Source: Cloeon dipterum
Lineage: Eukaryota > Arthropoda > Insecta > Ephemeroptera > Baetidae
DNA: 64,000 nt
NCBI RefSeq assembly: GCF_949628265.1
Contig: NC_088788.1
Span: 15,314,001-15,378,000 of the forward strand
Reading direction: 5' to 3'
This document shows positions 10,633 to 22,200 of the stretch, piece by piece. Numbering within the stretch: the first letter of the stretch is position 1; each line of letters starts with the position of its first letter. The notes under the pieces were generated by a model. The model saw only the letters and a program-made list of their open reading frames with translations, searched no databases and was not told where the DNA came from. Both the position numbers and the translations under genes were made by a program.

Positions 10633-13228
10633 TCAATTAGCCTTTGTGCGGCGGGCGGTCGGCAAGTTGGCGGCAATCACTTTGTACGCTTCCCAGGTCT
10701 CGACGTTTGATTCCACAATCAGCGAGGCGGGAGGGTCGAAACCAGACCCGCCGCCACGCAACTCAATTGTGTAGGCGAGAGGAATGCCGGCCTTGTCGTA
10801 GGCCCAGTCGACGCTGATGCCCAGAGCCTCGTCTGCCGAAACGGAGCAAATTTGTTTTACGGGCAAAAGCGTTTGCGGCACACACACGGTGCTTGAGTAC
10901 TACTCACACAAAGCGTCGTAAGTGGAGCCGACTACGTAGGGGGTGTCTCCGATTGCGGTCAGCGCTGCCGTTGCCTCGTTCGCAACTCGGGCCTGTGTTA
11001 ATCAAATTATTAAAGTTTTAAAAGTGTTCCTAGAGCTTTTAACACTCAATTAAAAGTAAGCTGATTTGGTTAGTTAATAGGGACGGAAATTCAAATGTTC
11101 AAAATCTCGAATAGGGGAAAGATATTATGTTTCAATTCAATCCTTAAAATTCAAAACCTTAATTCATAAAAAATTTCAATACGTCTTCATAGGGTATTTT
11201 GAACAGTTAAATATTAATTTTGACCATCTCAGTTTGATGATTTTTGTCAATTAGTCCTTAAATTTTAAACTAATATTTTTACCAATTCGTCAACTGTTGG
11301 TGCTTCTACGGTGGTGTCTCCATAAGGATAAAGAAGATACTAAAAAAATGTTAATCACAATCTTTCAATTAACAATAGTTAGATGTGTGTACCTGGCCGT
11401 AACTGTGGACAGCGACGTACGCAGTGATACCCGGGGTGGACGAAAGGAAAGTCGATATCGCTTGAACTTCAACTTCAGAATTAGGGGCGGTTCCTGAGTA
11501 GGTCTCGGAGCAGGTTGAACCCTGAGCTGAAAATGATAAATAGTCATAGCTGTTGATGACCAGGGCAAATTGTCTTCAAACCAATCCAGCTGTAGTCGAA
11601 GTTTCTGTTCAAATCGACGCCCTTGCACAAAGCACCATCGTTCTGATTCCTGTTTTTTCTCCAGAATCGATCCTGAAATTTATGAATCAGTTTTATTTCT
11701 ATAAATAATTCATGTTGTACGTTTTCCCAGGCGTACACAAATCCGTCAGGGTTGGCCACCAGCAGGAAGTACCAGTCGTTGGCATCGAGAAGGGCCTGGT
11801 TGTTGCCGTTGGCCAAGTTTTCGGTCAGCTCGTTGATGGCGAACAGGGCGGTGGGGGGTCCAATCCACTCGCGAGCGTGCAGCACTGAGTCAAACCAAAT
11901 AGCTTTTTTGCCAGGGCCGTTGGACAGCTTGACCACCCTGAGAGGGCGACCTTCGATGGAGGTGCCAATGTCCTGAACCGACACAATGTCAGGGTAGAGG
12001 GTCTCGATTTCAGCGATGTAAGCCAAGATCTGAAGTGATATTAAATTCGGTTTATTTAAATTTTAAAATGCTAATTTAGGACCTCGTCAAAGTTGAGATA
12101 ACGGTCAAAGCTAGGTGCTCTCCCAAGAGCATTCTCTTTCTTCCTAAGCGCTTCGATTTCCATCCTCTCCCGCTGCACATACCTTTGAAAAAGCATGCCT
12201 TTATTGCCGTGAGGAATATCATATTTCGCTCTTACTGCCCGACGTTTTCCAAGTGCACCTTAGGGGATAAGCCCAATTTCTCAAGGGCGGATTCCAGCTC
12301 ACTGGCGTGCTCGGCTGACACCATGATATCCAATGGCCTGCCGGCACGCGGCATTGTCCAGAAATCGAACTCCGGCCGATGCATCAAAGAGCCAATTTTT
12401 CCAGCCATCGAGGCATCCAAGTCGATCGTCCGGTAAACGCGATACCTGCAAGAATAAAAATAAATATTTTCATTTTTTTATTGCATTGATGCTGCTTTGA
12501 TAGAAATGCAATTTAATTATGATATTTATTTTCAATTTGGTAGAGGGACACTAAATTTTCGCAGTTTTGGAAGGAAACTAATTAAAGTTCGTAAAGAACG
12601 ACCTTTTTTAAATGTCTCGAAAAGATTATGAATTTCCTGTAACCCCTGCAATAACCAGAACTGGATAATATAGGCCTTTTTCACAAACAGGCATGATGTG
12701 TCCACACGACAAGCATGCCATGCCTCCAACTTTTTAATTTGTTCAAACAAACTAAACGAATGGCTTAATTATGTAGCAATTGTGATTTGCCTCTGGTATT
12801 TTAACATTTATTGAATTTTTTTGAAACAACCATGGTTAAATTGTGAACACCTACATTTATAATTTTTTCGATTAAAAATTTAAAACAGTATCCAATTCAA
12901 GACTTTTTAAAAGATGTACGAATGTTTTTTTTAATTTAGTAGTGTAGAAAATATGTCTCAATTTTGTCAAAATTCGAAACGCTTAATTTCAATAAAAACA
13001 GAACGGATATAAGTGTAAGTTTTATTTAGTGCCAAGATTTAAATTTATATTTCCTACTAATCAGAGTTAAGCTTTCAAATAAAATTATATATGCACACGC
13101 AAAAGTAAAAAGACAATAAGAAGTTAAATGAAAAAGAGAACAATTAATAATAATGTCAATCACCCATCATAAGACTTGTAGGCCGCCGCAAGGCAGAGCA
13201 AGGAGGCACAGAGCAAGAGCACCTTCAT
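10633..13228 (-). CDS. CP5: M14A metallocarboxypeptidase, 416 aa
   Basis: Nine exons: 13228-13164, 12445-12236, 12182-12083, 12029-11721, 11672-11582, 11526-11393, 11339-11283, 10992-10908, 10832-10633 (1251 nt). Signal peptide MKVLLLCASLLCLAAA, propeptide (FWTMPRAGRPLDIM), then LHAREWIGPP, DRFWRKNR, VDLNRNFD, AVHSYGQ, split Tyr248 codon, ALGISVDWAY (Val at position 255) and YTIELRGGG. Compared with CP4 it has one extra intron (11720-11673) just before DRFW, and the DPNRN motif has Leu for Pro while the carboxylate-binding Asn-Arg are kept. The exon ending at 11582 uses a weak donor (GTTTGA). Val at 255 suggests a preference for aliphatic or aromatic C-termini, as in A-type enzymes with Ile there. 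The first intron is about 720 bp and holds nothing recognisable. Divergently arranged with the PDE10 gene. Confidence 0.92.
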
Positions 13229-14068
13229 CGTGAAAACCACAAAAGTGACAAACGATCAATCAATAACAAGGGAATTTCACAACAAATCAGTCGCACGCAC
13301 TGATCTCACCGAGATACGGATGAAAATAAAGAACATAATCTCGCGTCTCTAACGAGTTTGTTTTTAATCAAGGTAGACTGTACCGGTTCCAAGAAGAGTG
13401 CTCCACTTGCGGTGGGTAAGATGCCTATCTCGCTCGGCTGTTGGTTCGTCTTGCAAGTCTACATATCTCTTTTATTATCGAGAAAACTCGTTCTTTACAT
13501 GAAATATAAACTGTTTTCCAATTGAGAGAATATTTAAGAGTGTGTTTAGAATTAATTTTTAATTAGGTTGAGCAAAAATTGCTCAGGAATATTTTTCAAA
13601 CTAAATGGCACACGGTATAAATAACATTTTCAAAGGTCTGGTTTGCTGACAAGTTCCGAGATTGCCCAAAATTGCACAGACACATTTTTTATTTATTTTC
13701 TCCATTAAATTTTAATTTTTTTAAGTACTGGCTGCACAGTCTTGGATTTTCATCACATCTAGATATTTTTTCATATTTGACGTGTGAGTGTTCTCCATTT
13801 TTGACATTCTGTGTCAGTGTCTTCATAACGACAATCTCTAGTGGTTATGCAACCGGGCAAGAAGTGCTGTCGAGCGGGTGGCCTGTGCTTTTATCACAGA
13901 GACCCGTAAAAATAACATTTATCTTGAATCGATTTCGCCAAAATTGAATGAAACACTCCGTAATAAAACCACTCCCGTCCTCCCTTAAAGAATAGGGCTA
14001 AGACGTTTTTGTTCCTCTCTCCCCCACAAAATCGAGTCAAATTAGTGAGTAAGTGTGTGTTCCAGGAA
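13229..14068. other. Divergent intergenic region between CP5 and the PDE10 gene
   Basis: About 840 bp separating the two start regions. Near 13290-13305 the minus strand has ATCAGTG, an arthropod initiator-like sequence that could be the CP5 start. No TATA box at the distance used by CP1 and CP2 was found. No gene-like frame. Confidence 0.4.
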
Positions 14069-14197
14069 ATGAGTTTTGAAAGGAGACACCGCGCGCGAGC
14101 AGAGCTAAGAGGCAGCACGCTTGCGCGGCCACTTCGCCGGCAGGGTCCGATCACTGCAAGCGGGCTGCCTAATCGCTTTATTTTCGGAAATGAGTGA
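14069..14197 (+). other. Upstream ORF overlapping the first PDE10 start codon
   Basis: An ATG at 14069 opens a 42-codon Arg-rich frame ending TGA at 14197, seven bases past the start of the main ATG at 14190 and in a different frame. If the transcript starts upstream of 14069, this uORF would reduce initiation at 14190. Confidence 0.4.
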
Positions 14198-14327
14198 GAG
14201 TGACACCAGCAGCAGCTTTGGCGACCCCGTCCTTGACTACACCTCGGACAGCAATGAGTCGCAGTTCTTCTCTGGAGTGCCCGAATTCGCTGTGATGTCG
14301 CCCGAAGAGGACGCCATGCAGTTCGAG
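14190..14327 (+). CDS. Pde10: PDE10 alternative first coding exon A
   Basis: ATG after GGAA, 46 codons, acidic and Ser-rich ([17 protein letters not shown]). Ends phase 0 at GAG|GTACGA and joins exon 15413. Nothing in it is recognisable as a domain. Membership in PDE10 rests on strand, phase and the in-frame total of 2988 nt, so a separate upstream gene is not excluded. Confidence 0.55.
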
Positions 14328-16226
14328 GTACGACCCCCCACTTGTCACTCAACTTGACGCCAGGATTTGCTTCGATATCTTGGAAAATCAGTGTAAATTA
14401 ATTACGTTGAATGGAAATGACTCTGTAATGTCTAAATGTTCTTTATTCCAGGAGAAAATCTGTCAAAATTCGAACTGAGAGTAGTACATTAAATAAATCA
14501 AAATAAACCTCTTAAATTTTTATTCGCACCTAAGACAAAACTGTCCTCTTGATTATGAAATAAATTTAAACGGAGCAGCAACATCATCAAAGATTATTTT
14601 TTGCCAAGATTATTTAACATACCCACCACACCCGATTTCTCATTATATTGCAAGTTATCAAAATAAAAACATTGGTCTTTCGGCTGGTTCAAAGGGCTTC
14701 TTCTCTGTTTTTGGTGTAATCATTATTAAATAGGAAAAGTAATCTCTAGATAAAATGAATTTTTGCCCTAGGTCAAAAATGAAATAATTCAGTTGTGCAG
14801 ATAATATAATAAAAATTTGATCCACCTTGATATTTTTATTGCCTGGTCAATCCAAAGAAATTTTGTTTTTATTTTCTCTGCATTTGTTAGTTATGATATA
14901 AATACTTGCATGCACAATCCTGGAAAAATTCAAATTCATCTAGACATTTTATATTCCTATTTAATAAAAACCTTATAAAATCTTTTCTAGCAGCAGTCTA
15001 TATTTGATAAATCCCTTATCGAGTGAAATTTATTTATTACAGTTCCACTCTATAATTATTTTTTATTTTGAATCTTTTATAAAAAAAGAGCTAGCGTACT
15101 TAACCAGCAAACAGCAAACCTTTTGTAGTATAGCAGAAATCAATAAGCATTAACCGACAACGTGTGTTCTAGGGAACGTACTTTCGTCACTATATAGCAA
15201 CCTTGACCTATATATCGCGTTGTTTTTTTCACCCACCCCTGCAACCCTGGCCGTTAGTTTGAATTACCGTTCGGCAATCTAGCCTTGCCCAAGACCACCC
15301 CATTAAAGATATTCAAAGTAATTAGACATAACTGGCTAATCCTTTGCAAAAGGTTTAAATAAATTTACGCAAACTGTTCACTACCAGGACATTCATTATT
15401 TTGTTTGGGCAGGTCCAGATCGTGGTACGACCCATGACGAACGCGTCTGGCAGCGAACAAGCCGGGTCCAATATCACAGTGAAGACCAAGTCCCCAAGTC
15501 GGGCGACGGCTCGCAGCAGAGCCTCCAGTTGCAGCAGGACCCCGTCGAGGTCTCGGCAGCCGAAACCGCCGCCAATATTGGTCCGCAGGGACTCCAGCAA
15601 GCAACTCTGCATCCAAGGCACGGCCATCAAGAGTCCAACACCCCCCACACCAGGCATAAAAAACTCTTTGACTCCAGGTAAGGAGACGGAAAATAGTAAC
15701 ACACAAATGAAATATTTTAAGTACATAAGCAGAAATAATTGTGCAAAATATTAAGATCTAGATATTACAATTAGTTCTCCACAATTTAGTTTAGAGGAAA
15801 GAAAAAAGAGAAGCACATCTGACATACATTTGAACTTATCGTTTCTCTTTTTCTCTTGTTCAATTTACACGGTTGAAAATTGAATTTAATTCAAATTCCA
15901 CCAGAACATTCGCTTCCATTAATTTTCCTTCATTCCATTTCCATTCAATCAGGAGAGGCTAGAAATAAATTAAACTCTCTTTTCATTCGAGCCTTTGACA
16001 CGAATTCTATTGCATCTCTCATTTCGCGATCGACCGTTTGTCGACGGGGGTGACAGGAAGGGTGGGCGGCGAGGCGTGGCTATTGACACAAGAAACATTA
16101 TCAGGCTGCGAGTCAACAGGTGCCACCAACAGATTGGGCGCTCTGCGCGTTCACCCGCTCGCGCGAGAGAGGGTAAATAATTTATCAGCGCTCACGCTAG
16201 GAAAATAAACACATACTTTTTGCCCC

Positions 16227-16271
<45 letters not shown>

Positions 16272-19200
16272 GGCGGGCAAATACCGGGAAAATTAATGCT
16301 TCGCAGATAAGAGCTAAAAGCAGCCGAGCCGCGAGTGTTAAATAGAGAAACGCGTTTTTTATGACGAGCAGCGCTCTATAAAATACGGATAAAAGGCGCT
16401 TTATGATTGCGACAGGTCTCGAAGTTTGCGCTTGCATGCATTCATCGGCAGGAAAATGCAAATCCAATTTTTCAATTATCTCTTGAGAGGGGTCAAGGCC
16501 CCTGCTAATCCACTTTTTAAGATCTTCCATGGGCAAATAATTTAATATCCGCAAGGACGAAACAGGGGTGATTTGAAATCCACTAAGGCAGGTCAACAAA
16601 AAGATATAAATTAGTGCTGTTATCAGTGTGTCGAAAACTGGGACAAAGATATGGAATTTTATTGTTGCAATTTTTGTATTGAGAGAAGCGCCGCACTCAT
16701 AACGAGTAAGTAGGGTTGGGAGATCGTGACAAAAAGACGCTTTTTATACGGTTTGTAAGATCCAAAATATACAGTGTTTGTTTTTAGTCGTTTTGCCCGT
16801 GATTTTTTCCAAAAAGATCACATGGTCAGGGAAAAGTAATGAATTATTTAACCTCATTTTATATTTTCTTAAAAACAGTTTTTAATTCATATATTATGTA
16901 AGGTTAAACCATTTTCCGGCTTTAGAAGTGTTTAAGATGGTTTTCATCTCATAGGAAGTTTTTTGACAATTTATAGTGTTGCTTAAAGGTTTTAAAACTG
17001 CGTGATTCAGACTCATTTGTCATCAGTTAAATCAGACGTTCAGAGAAAATAATGCATAACATAAATACAGAAAAAATCTATTATTTTATATCGGCTCTTC
17101 AACTATAACTGTGCCACCACTTCCTTGCAGTACAAAACAATTTATCAGAAAAATTTATTGTAGGTTGTCGCTGGAGGGAAAAGAAAAAGGTTGCACAACT
17201 GCATGCGCGATTGGGAAAGCGAAAGAAAGTTGTCATGCGAGTTGCATCAAAAAGAGTCGCGTGCACCGGCCGCCGCGCGCTGGAATCAATTCCCTGGTGA
17301 ATTTGGGCCGTGAGCGGCAATGCAGCACTTAATTAGATTAGAAAAATGTAATAAAAAAATCGAGCTTCTCATAACATTTGAAGGGAAAGAGATAGCCGCT
17401 CACCGAATACCAATTAGCTAATTCGATTCCGCGTGCGTCTGTCACACACACCCAGAAGTAAAACAATGAGCTGCGTGTTTGTATTTGAATGTATGCCAGC
17501 ACTAATTATTCAACTAATTATTTGCACCAAGCTGCGGTCGACAGTTTAATTTGCTGAGCCAACAAAGGTGCTTTTCAATTAGCGTTGCGGCCATGATAAT
17601 TTGGTGTTCCACTCGAAGCACGTCACTCTAGCTGCGAATATTGAACTACGCTTAACATTGATAGAATGCATGTGCAAAAAAAATTGCAAATTAATAGATG
17701 ATAAGATTAATTATTAATTTGTTTCATGAAAAGCTGATTTTGTTATAATACATTTAAAAGACTGTTTGAGTCAACTAGTTTTGGGCCTTGAAAATGAAGA
17801 ATTTGTGTTCTACCGAATTCAATTTTTTCAGTTGCAGCAAAACTATTCAGAAAAACCTTTTTTAGCTTAACTTGAAATAATGCTCTCTTTCCACATTTGG
17901 CGTTTAAATTAGCTCTAGAAAATCGGCTGCGAAGTTTGCACGCTAATTAAGCGAGGAGCACAATCTCCTTATTTAAAATCATGATTTATTTAATTTATTT
18001 TCCCCTTAAAGGAAATTTACCATATAAATCGCATACATGACAATCGAGAGGAAATGAAATGGAACGAAAAAAAATCGTCAAGAAACCTTTTAATTTTTTG
18101 ACTGGGCAAACTCTGAAATTCAGCTGTTACTCGGTTCTGATTTAAATACTGCACAGTGTTAAGATACATTTTTTCTAAACTCCACAAACAATGGACTCAA
18201 TGGATCACTTTCTACGTAGCCAACAAAAAATTTCTTTATTACTTGTGTTTTAAGCTGCAGCTACTTTGATGTAATACAAGCTTTAATATTAATTCTCTCT
18301 CACATAAATATCTTACTTCTCATTTATTTCCCGTTTCTAAAAAATAGAGCAACGGAAAATTTAAAACTTACAAGTAGTGAAATCATGATTTTTCAACAAT
18401 AGATAAGTTCAGTTAAAGGCCACCTGTGAGTTGTACAAACGATCAATAATGTTGCAATATGTGTCAACATTGTCAACATCATCTGACATGAAGTATTGCG
18501 AAAAAAAATCGCGGCAATTTTCAAGTAGAAAACCGATTTAGAGAGTAGTTGTTGGGAAAGCACAACACACTCATCCTTGGGAGGTGCAGTGTGCAGATTC
18601 AATTGCGTCCTTGAAACAAGCTCCCGTTCTCGCGCGTCAATCTGTTCTTCGCTGCTACTGCCACTGTAGTGCAGAGCAAACTTTTCAATTTGCACTTTCG
18701 GCCTTGTATATTGCTGGCAGCTGCGAGTGGAAATAGATTTGCTCGTAACAACGATCGCAATCACAATGAGCGGGATTAATGAGATGACTCCTTCTGTGTG
18801 TACTGTGCATTCGTGCGCGCGGGCAAAATGAACTGCTAATTAAATCAAGAATAGATGCGCAGCCTCCCTGTCCCTATTAGCTAGACAGGAGCAGCGGCGA
18901 TAGATGAAATCGATTAGCAGCTCTATCGGCACGCAGTCCCCTTTTTGCATCATGCGAATTTAATGGAGGCGCGGGATTATGAGTAATTAATTCTCGCCAC
19001 GAAAATAAGCTCGTAAATTGAGTTTCCTCCACTCTAAGAGAATTTTGCGGTGGAACGATGAGCGAATTTGACGTGCAAGAAATATTTTGAGCAGCATTAA
19101 CATTGGAGGAACAAAAGTAAAAGCAGGATACTCTTCGATGCCAAAAATGAACTAGGACATCATTTCAATTTCGTTTCAAGCTAAAAAGAGACACTGAGGT

Positions 19201-22200
19201 AATTTTTTCTTATCTATCTAAACGAAATAATGACGCCAGTAGCGAAGTTGGTTTTTTTATTGAGAACAAAACCGGCAAAAATACCTCAGAGCTCCAATTA
19301 ATTTTTCAAAGATCTTTATGCTACTGGCTGTCAAAGAATATTTCAATAAGGAAATTGATGAGTTTTCTCATGCCACTGAAAGCTGACTTTCGATTGCTTC
19401 GTTTCGAATTGATTGTTGCGCGTCGAATGAAGAGTGAAGGTAACCTTTGGCCTCACTTTCTTTGCAGCGTGGCCACAGGGAGACGAAATGCTACGGACAA
19501 AGAGTCCCGTCGCGCAAGGGAGACGCCGCTCTGACTCGTTCATCACGCACAATGAGATGCGTCGCGTCCGCGCCAAAGAGGCTACAGCAGGTAAGTAATA
19601 AAAGCGCCGTCCTGACGCCGACTGAAAAGGCGACCTCTGACGCCAAATGCAAATTGATACCCTCGCCGCGTTGCTTCTGCGACCGCATGTCGTTTCGGTG
19701 CGTGTTTTGCGGCTGTGTGTAGTCCGACCAGCAGCATCAGAGAGCCAATAAAAGCAGCAATAATTCCGATCATTTCCATTCCGATGCCGCAATTGCCCTG
19801 CTCCAACTTCAAACACCCACGATATGGATGCTCTAAAGGTTTATTTTATGGGTTTACTGTGGATTTTATATCTCATTTGCCTTCCAGTACGCATGTGAAA
19901 AATGTTGTTAACACGCCTTTTATCTAGTTAATTTTTACGAAATTTGCTAAAAATATGAAATGATCCATTCAAGAACAATACTATTTAAACAAAAGATTTG
20001 ATAGGAATGATAAAAGATATTTTGTTTTCTTGGTTTTTCCCACAATATATTTCGACCTTAATTGCAAACTTAAACGCACATAGTCTTATCAGTAAAATCA
20101 GAAAAAAATATATTGACACTTTTGCCTCTGCAGTTCTGCAGTATTCCTCCGTTAACTGCAAAAGAACTAATTATAATTTTTGTAAGAGAATTTTAATCAG
20201 ACCTTGAGCATGGGAAACATTTTATCATCCTCAACAGATGAAAAGACTAGCATGAAAAGTTCAAAAGGAGAGGAGCATAGACTCCAAAATAGCACTGTTG
20301 GGAGAGCAGAGATAGCGATGGACCTCATTAAAATGCGCTGATTGATGTTAATTAAAAGCCAGGGGAAGACGCAAAAGAACAATAATTGATCACGCCCGCA
20401 GAATCTAATTAACTCGTCCGTCATAGTAATTGTATTCAATTGTTACATGTCGCGGGCGTAATCCGGTAGCAGCCGCAAAAATGAGGTGCATTCGCAGTGT
20501 GCTAATCAATTATCTGCGTGCAGAATTACAAGTTTCGCATTGACCCAAATTCCTATTTGAGCGATCGCGTACACACGCGCGGACAATAGCGCTGAGCCTG
20601 TAAAAGGGCCAGGACAGTCGGTTGACGCGCGGTATTGTTTCACCGCGGCCGCCCGCTGTTGGCCAAACAAAAACGCAACGCGGCCTCTCGTCATTCATGT
20701 CCACGGCACATTTTAGTGCATCGAATTGGAAACGCAATTTGCTTTTTTTCTGCATTACGTCATAACCTTCATTACCTGCTTTTTACATAATCATGGCGCA
20801 GGTTGATCGATAAATTGCTATTCAGATGAAGCGCCAAACAAACTGGGCAGCAAAATAATTTTTCTGTGGAAATGGGAAGTTTTCTAGTATTGATGAATTA
20901 ATTTTTAAGATCTGTATTGATGTGTGTCTTGTTGAGACTTTTGACACTATTCTTTTCATTTTAATTTGTATATTTTTTAATGACATTTGCAACGAATGAA
21001 ATTGTACAATATTAAACGGATCAAAACACATTTTTAATAGCTTTGTGCATGTTCCACAATTAGAAGTAACTTGTTTCGTGACCGTTGGATGTTTCAAAAA
21101 CAAATAGGGGCCCAGAAAAAAACCCACCGGTCTAAATTTTAGAGTCCTCTTAATGACCATTTGCACGTTCTTAACAAGTAATTACTCTCATGATTATTAC
21201 CGCTCGAATGAGCTTTTAAACTTTTCATTACGCCAATCTAGAAAATCAAACGCAAGCCATAATCTCCCAGTAATAATCTTGGTGGCAGGCGCACATTAAA
21301 AGTAACAACCGCTCGGCTGTGGTGCTGTGTGTTAGTTCGCGGGCACAAATCATACAATCGCGGCCGAGCCACAAATCATAAGCATAATCCGCGCTTCAGT
21401 CTGCGGAGTGGCGCAAAAATCCGTTCTGAGCACGGAAAACACATTCGAGACGCGCACACTTGTCAACTTTAATGGGCACTTGCGGCTGGAATTTCAATTT
21501 GCGAAAGATATGTAGCGAGTGCTGCGCCAGCGAGCGAGCGAATGGCACTTGGGTCGGGTCACAACCTCCCAGTCAGCACCACACAACGCGTTTTCTGCCT
21601 TTCACAACCTCGTCTAAACACCCGAGCCGATCAAATATAATGGTGTATAAGATGATACTAAATAAAAAATGTCATTGTAATGTAATTTTAAAAATTTCAA
21701 TCAACTTTTAACTCAAACAAGTTTGCTCTTCATAAAAAAATCAATTTAAATATCCCTCAAATAACGTTACATCCTGTAGCCAGTTACAGTCACCAGCCGA
21801 TTTGCAAGTAGGGCCAGCTTCACTAGCAATGTAGCAATCAATGAAAAGACGGAAAAAACAATAAATAGCGAAGAAACAATTTAGGCCGTTAAGCACTATT
21901 TTCATTTTTAAAAATTTGTCAACTACGCCAGCCGTAGGAAAATACGATCAGCAGCCGCACCACCAAAATTCGACTACAGCCAGCTCAGCCATCTACCGCT
22001 GTTTGAGCTGTTTACTCCTCTTTAAATTTTTCTCTTTATAAAAATACCGATAAAAGTCAGATAATCACGGCACAAGAAAGCAAGACTAAACAGAATAAAT
22101 GATCAATTTTCACAAATTTCCGTAAAATTTAACATAAAACTCTAAGTAATAAGTTTTTATGTCTGTTAAAATACTTCAAATTCCAAACTGCCCTCCACAA

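Noticed and set aside
15355-15726. Minus-strand frames of 113-123 codons
   Set aside because: Antisense shadows of the PDE10 Ser/Arg/Pro-rich exon.
16120-16175. Possible extra PDE10 exon after CAACAG
   Set aside because: No pyrimidine tract before the acceptor, and the frame does not end in the phase needed by the next exon.
19582-19812. Minus-strand frame with a membrane-like hydrophobic segment ([18 protein letters not shown])
   Set aside because: It overlaps the plus-strand PDE10 cassette exon 19468-19590, which has strong splice sites on the other strand. I found no partner exons for the minus frame.
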